Origin: an uncultured Planctomycetia bacterium
Lineage (GTDB): Bacteria > Planctomycetota > UBA1135 > GCA-002686595
NCBI GenBank assembly: GCA_938003765.1
Contig: CALKYE010000123.1
Span: 1-49,411 of the forward strand
DNA: 49,411 nt
Reading direction: 5' to 3'
Shown here: piece by piece, positions 43,682 through 49,411 of the stretch
Layout of the letters: every line of letters begins with the position of its first letter
How positions within the stretch are numbered: the first letter of the stretch is position 1
Made by a program: the position numbers and the translations under genes
The notes under the pieces: generated by a model
What the model was told of the DNA's origin: nothing
Databases searched by the model: none
Seen by the model: the letters and a program-made list of their open reading frames with translations, nothing else

Positions 43682-44683
43682 TCAGCGCTTGCGCACGGTG
43701 AGCGGCGGGATCTGCGGACGCGCGATGGTGGCGGGTTCGATCTCGACCAGCAGCTCTTCGATCGCGCTCTCGCCGGCGCGCACCGTGAGGCGGTAGCGGC
43801 CGGGCGGGAGGTCGGTGAAGCGCAGCACGCCGAAGGCGTCGCTCACTCGCGGAGGCCAGACGCGCGCGGGATCGTCTGCGTCCGCCAGGATCGCATAGGC
43901 GCCGTCGATCGCGACGCCGCGCGCGTCGGTCACGTTGCTTTCGATGGCGCCGAGCTCGAGGCCGAAGACGGCGAAGTCCGCGCCGCCCGGGCGGTGGTCG
44001 AGCTGCGCGTCGGCCAGCGCCACCAGGTCGGGCCACGTTCCGCCCGCGGCCCAGCTCGGCAGCACGCGCACCAGGTAGTCGCCGTGCGCGAGGTCCTCGA
44101 CGGCGAAGAAGCCGCGCGCGTCGACGCGGATCCAGCGCTGGACCGCGCCCTTGAGTTCGGTCAGGTCGCCGCGCGGCGTGAACTGGAGCTCGTAGCCCTC
44201 AGGGTCCTCCCACCTGTCGCCCAACGGGTGGGCAATGCGCCCGGAGAGCGCGCCGAATGAGAGCTCCGGGAGCGGCGGGGGCGGGGGCTTGGGCGGCGCC
44301 AGCGTGAGCAGCAGCGCGTCGGTCGGCGCCTCGACCTTCACCGAGCGCGGCGGGTAGCCCCACTTGACCAGGGCCACGTCGTAGGGCCCCTCGCCCAGGC
44401 CGACGAGTCGAAAGCGGCCCTCCGCGTCCGTCTCGGTCCAAAAGGGCGTCTCGTTGGAGCGCAGGAACAGGGTGACTCCCGCGGCGGGTTCGGAGTCGAT
44501 GTCGACGACCTGGCCGGCGAGGACCTGCTCACCGGAGGGGGGCGCGAGCGGCTCGAGCTGCGCGCCCGTGGGGGGCAGGAACACCGGCAGCGCGAGCTCC
44601 GACCTCGCCAGACGCGCGTGGAAGAACCCCACGGCGAGGACCGTGAACACCACGACGGTGAACACCAGCGGAAGGTGGCGCAT
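43682..44683 (-). CDS. Membrane-anchored protein with regulatory-like beta domains, short form
   Basis: A 333-residue protein with one N-terminal helix (about 5-21) and a proline-rich linker. Two to three beta-sandwich units follow: one at about 55-120 with Ala-Gly-Gln-Val-Val-Asp-Ile-Asp-Ser-Glu-Pro-Ala-Ala-Gly-Val, then a Pro-Pro-Lys-Pro-Pro-Pro-Pro-Pro spacer, and a second at about 245-315 with Leu-Arg-Phe-Thr-Asp-Leu-Pro-Pro-Gly-Arg-Tyr-Arg-Leu. These are carboxypeptidase-regulatory-like features, and the architecture matches the genes at 15835 and 39453. The ATG at 44681-44683 was chosen because it opens the membrane helix. It is followed by the kelch-like gene. Confidence 0.72.
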   Translation of the reverse strand: MRHLPLVFTVVVFTVLAVGFFHARLARSELALPVFLPPTGAQLEPLAPPSGEQVLAGQVVDIDSEPAAGVTLFLRSNETPFWTETDAEGRFRLVGLGEGPYDVALVKWGYPPRSVKVEAPTDALLLTLAPPKPPPPPLPELSFGALSGRIAHPLGDRWEDPEGYELQFTPRGDLTELKGAVQRWIRVDARGFFAVEDLAHGDYLVRVLPSWAAGGTWPDLVALADAQLDHRPGGADFAVFGLELGAIESNVTDARGVAIDGAYAILADADDPARVWPPRVSDAFGVLRFTDLPPGRYRLTVRAGESAIEELLVEIEPATIARPQIPPLTVRKR

Positions 44684-45047
44684 CGCGAGGAGGAGGGCCG
44701 CGGGCGCGCGCGGCGGGGATGGGCGCGGCGCGAGCGGGGCGGCGTGAGGTGGTTGGGCGCGGCTCGCCTGGGGGGCGCCGGCTCGATGAGGGGTCGAGTC
44801 GCCGGCCATCCAGGCCGGCTCGGCCGGGCGCCCGACTCGGGGCGGTGGGCCGCTCCCTGGCGAGGCTCGGCGCAAGGCTCGCGCGCGAGCGCTCAAGCTA
44901 CCCCTGCCCGCGTTGAGGCTCCAGCGCTGCGCCTCTATACTCTTCCGCCTTTCCTCGCGCCCGATGGGGTCCGGGCGAATCGTCCGCCGCGGGTGCGTGC
45001 GGAGGTCGCCGCCGGTTCCCGCCACGGGTGCGCGCCCTTCCCGCTCC
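44684..45047. other. Divergent intergenic region with promoter and hairpin
   Basis: These 364 bases separate the anchored protein gene (minus) from aroF (plus). They hold a good sigma-70 promoter for the aroF operon, and a perfect hairpin (GCCGGCC at 44801-44807, GGCCGGC at 44813-44819, five-base loop). I see no coding sequence; the open frames here have non-coding composition. Confidence 0.65.
44913..44941 (+). promoter_or_regulatory. Sigma-70 promoter for the aroF operon
   Basis: TTGAGG at 44913-44918 and TATACT at 44936-44941 are separated by exactly 17 bases. The predicted start near 44948 gives an untranslated leader of about 100 bases before aroF. It is the best-matching promoter I found. 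Confidence 0.7.
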
Positions 45048-46091
45048 ATGCTGTTGCGACTTCGTCGAAACCTGAGCCGAGCCGAGCTGGACAGCGTTCT
45101 AGCCCTGGCGCGCGGGCTCGGTTATCGCGAGCGCTTCCTCGACGGCGGTCACGAGCTGCTCCAGCTCGAGGGACGCGGCGGCCCCGACCACGTCGCGCGC
45201 TTCGAAGATCTCTCCGGCGTGGCGTCGATCCTGGACGCCGGCGACGCGCGCGAGCGCTACCAACGCGCGCCCGGCCAGCCCGACAGCGTCGTCGCGGTCG
45301 GCGAAGCGCAGTTCGGCGGCGGCCACGTCGCGCTGATCGCCGGTCCGTGCGCGGTCGAAGACCTCGAGCGGGTGCTGACCATCGCCCGCGGCGTGCGCGA
45401 GCGCGGCGCAACGGTCTTGCGCGGCGGCGCGTTCAAGCCGCGCACCTCTCCGTACTCCTTCCAGGGCTCGCGCGAACGCGGGCTCGACATGCTCGCGCGC
45501 GCCAAGGCCGAGACGGGCCTCGCGGTCGTGACCGAAGTGCTCGACCCGCGCGACATCGCGGCGGTGTCCGAGGTGGCCGACATCCTGCAGGTCGGCTCGC
45601 GCAACATGTCGAACCAGGCGCTGCTCACCGAGCTGGGCCGCACGCGTCAGCCGGTGCTGCTCAAGCGCGGCTTCGCGGCGACGCTGCGCGAGTTCCTGCT
45701 CGCGGCCGAGTACATCCTCGCCGGCGGCAACGAGCAGGTGATCCTGTGCGAGCGCGGCGTGCGCGGCTTCGACCCCTCGACGCGCAACGTGTTCGACGTC
45801 GGCGCGGTGGCGGTGCTCAAGCGCCAGACGCACTTGCCGGTGATCGTCGATCCCTCGCACTCCGCCGGTCGCCCCGACATCGTGCGCGCCCTCGCGCGCG
45901 CTGGTGTGGCGGCTGGCGCCGACGGCGTGATGTGCGACGTCAACCCCTGGCCGGCCGAAGCGCACTGCGACGGCCACCAGGCCATTTCCTTCGAGGAATT
46001 CGCCTCGATCGCCGCCGACGCGCGCGCCCTGGCGCGGCTCGATGGGCGCGAAGTGTGCGAAGCCACTCAACGCACGGAGAGCACGACTTGA
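45048..46091 (+). CDS. aroF: 3-deoxy-7-phosphoheptulonate synthase (DAHP synthase)
   Basis: A 347-residue enzyme of the type I-beta DAHP synthase family, condensing phosphoenolpyruvate with erythrose 4-phosphate at the entry to the shikimate pathway. The first about 75 residues form the ferredoxin-like regulatory domain seen in Thermotoga-type enzymes, rather than a chorismate mutase fusion. The barrel has the metal-binding Cys in Ala-Gly-Pro-Cys-Ala-Val-Glu, Lys-Pro-Arg-Thr-Ser-Pro-Tyr-Ser-Phe-Gln-Gly, Val-Gly-Ser-Arg-Asn-Met and Val-Asp-Pro-Ser-His-Ser-Ala-Gly. The N-terminal domain suggests feedback control by tyrosine or phenylalanine. The start is ATG 45048. It overlaps tpiA by four bases and leads an operon running to gmk. 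Confidence 0.95.
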   Translation: MLLRLRRNLSRAELDSVLALARGLGYRERFLDGGHELLQLEGRGGPDHVARFEDLSGVASILDAGDARERYQRAPGQPDSVVAVGEAQFGGGHVALIAGPCAVEDLERVLTIARGVRERGATVLRGGAFKPRTSPYSFQGSRERGLDMLARAKAETGLAVVTEVLDPRDIAAVSEVADILQVGSRNMSNQALLTELGRTRQPVLLKRGFAATLREFLLAAEYILAGGNEQVILCERGVRGFDPSTRNVFDVGAVAVLKRQTHLPVIVDPSHSAGRPDIVRALARAGVAAGADGVMCDVNPWPAEAHCDGHQAISFEEFASIAADARALARLDGREVCEATQRTESTT

Positions 46092-46843
46092 AGCGCAAGC
46101 CCTTCCTGGCCGGCAACTGGAAGATGAACCTCGACCGCAAGAGCGGGGTCGAGCTGGTGCGCGCGCTGCGCGACGGCGTGGCCGGCGTGGGAGACCGCGA
46201 CGTCGCCGTGTTCCCGCCCTTCGTGTACCTCGACGAGATCGTGCGCGCCGCGGCCGGCTCGAACGTGCGCGTCGGCGCGCAGAACCTGTGCGACGAGAAG
46301 AACGGCGCCTTCACCGGCGAAGTCTCGGCCGAGATGTTGAGCGACGTCGGCGTCACGCACGTGCTCGTCGGGCACTCGGAGCGCCGGCACCTCTACGGCG
46401 AGGGCGACGAGCTGTGCAACCGCAAGGTCGTGCGCGGACTCGCCGGCGGGCTGCACGTGATCCTGTGCGTCGGCGAGACGCTCGAAGAGCGCGACGCCAA
46501 TCGCACCGAGCAGGTCATCGGCCGCCAGCTCACCAAGGGCCTGGCGGGCATCGACGCCGGCAGCCTCGAGCGCATCACCATCGCGTACGAGCCCGTGTGG
46601 GCCATCGGCACGGGCCGCAACGCAACCGCGGCGCAGGCCGGCGAAGCGCACCGCTACCTGCGCGGTGTGCTCAGCGGCCTGTACGACGAGCGCGCGGCCG
46701 ACTCGATCCGCATCCAGTACGGCGGCAGCGTCAAGCCCGACAACGTCGCCTCCCTGATGGCCGTGCCCGACGTCGACGGGGCGCTGGTCGGCGGCGCATC
46801 CCTCAAGGCCGACTCGTTCCTGGCCATCGTTCGTTACAAATAG
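46088..46843 (+). CDS. tpiA: Triosephosphate isomerase
   Basis: A 251-residue glycolytic enzyme interconverting dihydroxyacetone phosphate and glyceraldehyde 3-phosphate. All active-site residues are there: Asn10-Trp-Lys12, His96 in Val-Gly-His-Ser-Glu-Arg-Arg, and Glu168 in Ala-Tyr-Glu-Pro-Val-Trp-Ala-Ile-Gly-Thr-Gly, followed by Gln-Tyr-Gly-Gly-Ser-Val for the phosphate. The start is TTG 46088 overlapping the aroF stop (TTGA), which fits the usual N-terminus Lys-Arg-Lys-Pro-Phe-Leu-Ala-Gly-Asn-Trp-Lys. Length is normal. secG follows, a linkage common in bacteria. Confidence 0.96.
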   Translation: MKRKPFLAGNWKMNLDRKSGVELVRALRDGVAGVGDRDVAVFPPFVYLDEIVRAAAGSNVRVGAQNLCDEKNGAFTGEVSAEMLSDVGVTHVLVGHSERRHLYGEGDELCNRKVVRGLAGGLHVILCVGETLEERDANRTEQVIGRQLTKGLAGIDAGSLERITIAYEPVWAIGTGRNATAAQAGEAHRYLRGVLSGLYDERAADSIRIQYGGSVKPDNVASLMAVPDVDGALVGGASLKADSFLAIVRYK

Positions 46844-46891
46844 CTCTGCGCGCCAGTCGCCAGCGCCTTCCCGACCCGAGCCTTCCACGCC

Positions 46892-47218
46892 ATGTCGCTC
46901 CTCACCGTCCTCTGCTACATCCTGTTCGTGATCGCCGCGATCGTGCTGATCGTGGTCGTACTGCTCCAAGAAGGGCGCGGCGGCGGCTTCGGCGAGGCCC
47001 TGGGCTCGCACGGCCGCGAGACCTTCGGCGTCGGCTCGAAGGGCATCAACACGTTCACCGCGTGGACCGCGGCCGTGTTCCTCGCCACCGCGCTGGGCAT
47101 CCACGTGCTCAACCGCGGCAAGATCTCGAGCACGATCCTCGATGAGGACGCGACTCCGAGCCTGAACGCCGCGCCTGACGCTGGCGCGCCCCCGGCCGCA
47201 CCGCCCGCGGGCCAGTGA
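46892..47218 (+). CDS. secG: Preprotein translocase subunit SecG
   Basis: A 108-residue membrane protein with two helices (about 4-26 and 55-74). Between them is the diagnostic cytoplasmic segment Leu-Leu-Gln-Glu-Gly-Arg-Gly-Gly-Gly-Phe-Gly, then Phe-Gly-Val-Gly-Ser. A Pro/Ala-rich tail ends the protein. SecG assists the SecYE channel in exporting proteins, relevant for the many secreted proteins here. The position behind tpiA supports the call. Its stop overlaps the pyrE start by four bases (GTGA). Confidence 0.9.
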   Translation: MSLLTVLCYILFVIAAIVLIVVVLLQEGRGGGFGEALGSHGRETFGVGSKGINTFTAWTAAVFLATALGIHVLNRGKISSTILDEDATPSLNAAPDAGAPPAAPPAGQ

Positions 47219-47850
47219 CGGGTCGCGCGTACGCAGACTCGTTCGCCACCATGAACCAGGAGCAAGTGCTCGAGCTGTTCCGGCGCACCGGCGCGATGCT
47301 GGAAGGCCACTTCCTGCTCTCGTCGGGCCGCCACAGCGACCGCTACTTCCAGTGCGCGTTGCTGCTCGCCGACCCGCGCAAGGCCGAGCAACTCGCGCGC
47401 GCGCTCGCGCTGCAGATCGAGGTCGCCGCCGACATCGTGGTCGGGCCGGCGCTCGGCGCGGTCACCTGGGCGCACGAGATGGCGCGCGCCACCAACCTCA
47501 GCTCGTACTTCGTCGAGCGCGTGGGCGAGAAGTTCGCGCTGCGCCGCGGCTTCCAACTCCACGCCGGTCAACGCGTGCTCGTGGTCGAGGACGTGCTCAC
47601 CACGGGCAAGAGCGTGCGCGAGGTGATCGAGTTGCTGCGCGGCGTCGGCGCCGAGCCGATCGGCGTCGCCTCGATCGTCAACCGTTCGGGGATCGACAAT
47701 CCGTTCGAAGCCGAAGGGCTTCCGTTCTGGCGTCTCGCCGACGTCGACGCGCAGTCCTGGACCGCGGACGAGTGCCCGCTGTGCAAGTCGAGTGAGCACG
47801 GCCCCGCGATCAAGCCCGGCAGCCGCCCCGGCGCCGTGAAGAGCGCCTGA
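47215..47850 (+). CDS. pyrE: Orotate phosphoribosyltransferase PyrE
   Basis: A 211-residue enzyme converting orotate and PRPP to orotidine 5'-monophosphate in pyrimidine synthesis. The PRPP loop is Val-Val-Glu-Asp-Val-Leu-Thr-Thr-Gly-Lys-Ser near 121-131, with the Leu-Leu-Ser-Ser-Gly-Arg-His-Ser segment near 35 at the orotate side. The C-terminus has Cys-Pro-Leu-Cys-Lys and a Lys-Pro-Gly-Ser-Arg ending, as in the Thermus/Deinococcus-type enzymes. The GTG at 47215 overlaps secG; an ATG at 47251 would remove 12 residues and is also plausible. Confidence 0.93.
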   Translation: MTGRAYADSFATMNQEQVLELFRRTGAMLEGHFLLSSGRHSDRYFQCALLLADPRKAEQLARALALQIEVAADIVVGPALGAVTWAHEMARATNLSSYFVERVGEKFALRRGFQLHAGQRVLVVEDVLTTGKSVREVIELLRGVGAEPIGVASIVNRSGIDNPFEAEGLPFWRLADVDAQSWTADECPLCKSSEHGPAIKPGSRPGAVKSA

Positions 47851-47869
47851 GCGCGCTCTGGCGACGTCG

Positions 47870-48772
47870 ATGCGCTCGATGACCGGACTGGGCGCCGCCT
47901 CGCGCAGCGCCGCGACGGGCAAGTCCAAGCGTGAGGCGGCGGTGCTCGCGCTGAGCGCCGAGGTGCGCTCGGTCAACCACAAGTTCCTGCAGCTCAAGGT
48001 CCGGCTGCCCAGCGAACTCGCGCTGCTCGAGCCCGAAGTCGAAGCGCTCGTGCGCAAGCGTCTGGAGCGCGGGTCCGTGACGCTCAACGTCAGCTCGCAC
48101 GGCGCGGCGCAGCTCTCGGCGGTCGAACTCGATGTGACCGTCGCCAAGCGCTACCACGCGCAGCTCGTCGCGCTCGCGAAGGAGCTGGGCCTCGAGCCGC
48201 AGATCGAGCTCGACGACATCGCCGGTCTGCCGGGCGTGTTCTCGAGCGAGCCCGACACGAAGGCCATGCAGCGCGGGCGCAAGTTGCTGCTCGAAGTGGT
48301 CGAGGCGGCGCTCGACAACCTCGAGGAGATGCGCGAACGCGAGGGCAAGGCTCTCGCGCGCGACCTCGCCAAGCACGCCGCGCACATCGCGCGCATCGCC
48401 GCACAGATCAGCTCGCGCATGCCGGTCGTGGTGAAGAACCATCAGGACAACTTGCGCAAGCGCGTCGCCGACCTGCTCGGCGAGAAGGCGGCCCTCGCGC
48501 CGGGCGACGTGGCGCGCGAGATCGCGCTGATCGCCGATCGCATGGACGTGAGCGAGGAGCTCACGCGTTTGGAGAGCCACCTCGCGCAGCTCGACGCGCT
48601 GTGCGCCAAGCCCGGCTCGGTCGGTCGCCAGCTCGACTTCCTCGTGCAGGAGTTCCTGCGCGAGGCCAACACGATCGGTTCCAAGTGCAACGACGCGCAA
48701 GTCGCGCACGCGGTGGTGGAGTTGAAGACCTCGATCGAGCGCTTGCGCGAGCAGGTGCAGAACGTGGAGTGA
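47870..48772 (+). CDS. yicC: YicC family endoribonuclease
   Basis: A 300-residue protein of the YicC family, known in E. coli and others as an endoribonuclease influencing RNA turnover. It starts Met-Arg-Ser-Met-Thr-Gly-Leu-Gly, contains Val-Arg-Ser-Val-Asn-His-Lys-Phe-Leu near 32-40, and ends with the conserved block Arg-Gln-Leu-Asp-Phe-Leu-Val-Gln-Glu-Phe-x-Arg-Glu-Ala-Asn-Thr-Ile-Gly-Ser-Lys. It is slightly longer than the 287 residues of E. coli YicC because of an N-terminal insert. It precedes gmk with a four-base overlap, the common arrangement. Confidence 0.92.
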   Translation: MRSMTGLGAASRSAATGKSKREAAVLALSAEVRSVNHKFLQLKVRLPSELALLEPEVEALVRKRLERGSVTLNVSSHGAAQLSAVELDVTVAKRYHAQLVALAKELGLEPQIELDDIAGLPGVFSSEPDTKAMQRGRKLLLEVVEAALDNLEEMREREGKALARDLAKHAAHIARIAAQISSRMPVVVKNHQDNLRKRVADLLGEKAALAPGDVAREIALIADRMDVSEELTRLESHLAQLDALCAKPGSVGRQLDFLVQEFLREANTIGSKCNDAQVAHAVVELKTSIERLREQVQNVE

Positions 48773-49332
48773 GCGTGGCAGCGCAGCGGGGGCAGATGGT
48801 GGTGATGAGCGGCCCGTCGGGCGCCGGCAAGAGCACGCTGTGCAAGATGCTGCTCGAGGATCCGCGCGTGCGCTTCTCGGTCTCGGCGACGACGCGCAAG
48901 CCGCGCGTGGGCGAGGTCGACGGCACGGACTACTTCTTCATCACGCCCGAGCAGTTCCGCGACCTCGTGCGACAGGGCGCGTTCATCGAGCACGCCGAAG
49001 TGCACGGCAACATGTACGGCACGCTGCGCAAGCCGATGGAAGATGCGCTCGCGCGCGGCGAGACCTACCTGCTCGAGATCGACGTGCAGGGCGCCAATCA
49101 GCTCAAGGCGCTGGGCGAACCGGGCCTCTACGTGTTCGTCGCGCCGCCGGACTTCGAGACGCTGCGCAAGCGACTGGTCGGTCGGCGCACGGACTCGCCC
49201 GAAGTGATCGAGCGCCGGCTCAAGAAGGCCGAAGACGAGTACCGCGAGCGCGTCAAGTACGACCACGTCGTGATCAACGACTCGCTCGAGCGCGCGCTGG
49301 GCGAGATCCGCGAGTTGATCGGCCTCGACTGA
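48769..49332 (+). CDS. gmk: Guanylate kinase
   Basis: A 187-residue nucleotide kinase phosphorylating GMP to GDP. The P-loop is Gly-Pro-Ser-Gly-Ala-Gly-Lys-Ser-Thr near residue 14, followed by Ser-Val-Ser-Ala-Thr-Thr-Arg-Lys-Pro-Arg-x-Gly-Glu and Asp-Tyr-Phe-Phe of the GMP site. Ile-Asp-Val-Gln-Gly-Ala and Arg-Arg-Leu-Lys-Lys-Ala-Glu complete the family marks. GTG 48769 overlaps the yicC stop in the GTGA pattern used repeatedly here; GTG 48775 is an alternative two codons later. rpoZ often follows gmk, but the window ends 79 bases on. Confidence 0.95.
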   Translation: MSVAAQRGQMVVMSGPSGAGKSTLCKMLLEDPRVRFSVSATTRKPRVGEVDGTDYFFITPEQFRDLVRQGAFIEHAEVHGNMYGTLRKPMEDALARGETYLLEIDVQGANQLKALGEPGLYVFVAPPDFETLRKRLVGRRTDSPEVIERRLKKAEDEYRERVKYDHVVINDSLERALGEIRELIGLD

Positions 49333-49342
49333 TCGTCGGCCG

Positions 49343-49373
49343 TCGCCGCGACGGGGCGCTTGGCCCGCGGCGA
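49343..49373 (+). other. Hairpin downstream of gmk
   Basis: TCGCCGCG (49343-49350) pairs exactly with CGCGGCGA (49366-49373), with further pairing possible in the 15-base loop. It begins 11 bases after the gmk stop. There is no T tract, so it may be an RNA-stabilising end or a Rho-independent site without U run. Confidence 0.4.
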
Positions 49374-49411
49374 AGCGCTCGCGGCGCGACGCGGGACGCC
49401 ACTGGGGACGC

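Overview
The window is very GC-rich chromosomal DNA with 37 called protein genes and no rRNA, tRNA, CRISPR array, insertion sequence or phage gene that I could find. The best taxonomic pointer is two secreted proteins (24319..26706 and 37151..39265). Their Cys-rich C-terminal domains resemble ones I know from deep-branching Planctomycetota. The TPR-bearing Ser/Thr kinase facing an ECF sigma factor, lpxA, and frequent GTG/TTG starts with four-base stop/start overlaps fit the same picture. The assignment is from recalled protein style, not from a marker gene.

Layout. 1-6.7 kb: a GT90 glycosyltransferase with a small membrane partner (minus), then an ECF sigma factor, a zinc-finger anti-sigma factor, a DUF3106-like secreted protein and a GT39-like membrane glycosyltransferase (plus). 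6.8-8.9 kb: an OmpR-type response regulator and histidine kinase. 8.9-12.1 kb: an ArnT-like GT39 enzyme divergent from a polyprenyl-phosphate-type GT2 coupled to a tandem LAB_N protein. 12.1-15.8 kb: a secreted DcrB-like protein, mnmH and lpxA. 15.8-20.3 kb: a membrane-anchored beta-sandwich protein, a CLC channel with CBS domains and a DUF2325-like protein. 20.4-24.2 kb: the kinase and its convergent ECF sigma factor. 24.3-29.6 kb: a large secreted protein, a NUDIX hydrolase, a GT2 and another GT39. 30-35.3 kb: a sulfatase-fold lipoprotein, a B12-binding radical SAM enzyme, a GT9 and a FUN14-like protein. 35.5-39.3 kb: purF and the second secreted protein, which ends in a clear intrinsic terminator. 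39.4-44.7 kb: regulatory-domain-like anchored proteins, two paralogous mini membrane proteins and a kelch-like protein. 45-49.3 kb: a housekeeping run aroF-tpiA-secG-pyrE-yicC-gmk behind a good sigma-70 promoter.

Functionally the window is dominated by cell-surface work: lipid A (lpxA), lipid-linked sugar synthesis and transfer (three GT39, two GT2, GT9, GT90, LAB_N), and anchored or exported proteins with beta-rich domains. Three signalling modules are mixed in: sigma/anti-sigma, two-component, and kinase/ECF. The most interesting candidates are the GT2 / double LAB_N / GT39 set, the sigma / acidic-tailed anti-sigma / DUF3106 set, the paired C-terminal domains, and several perfect hairpins between genes.
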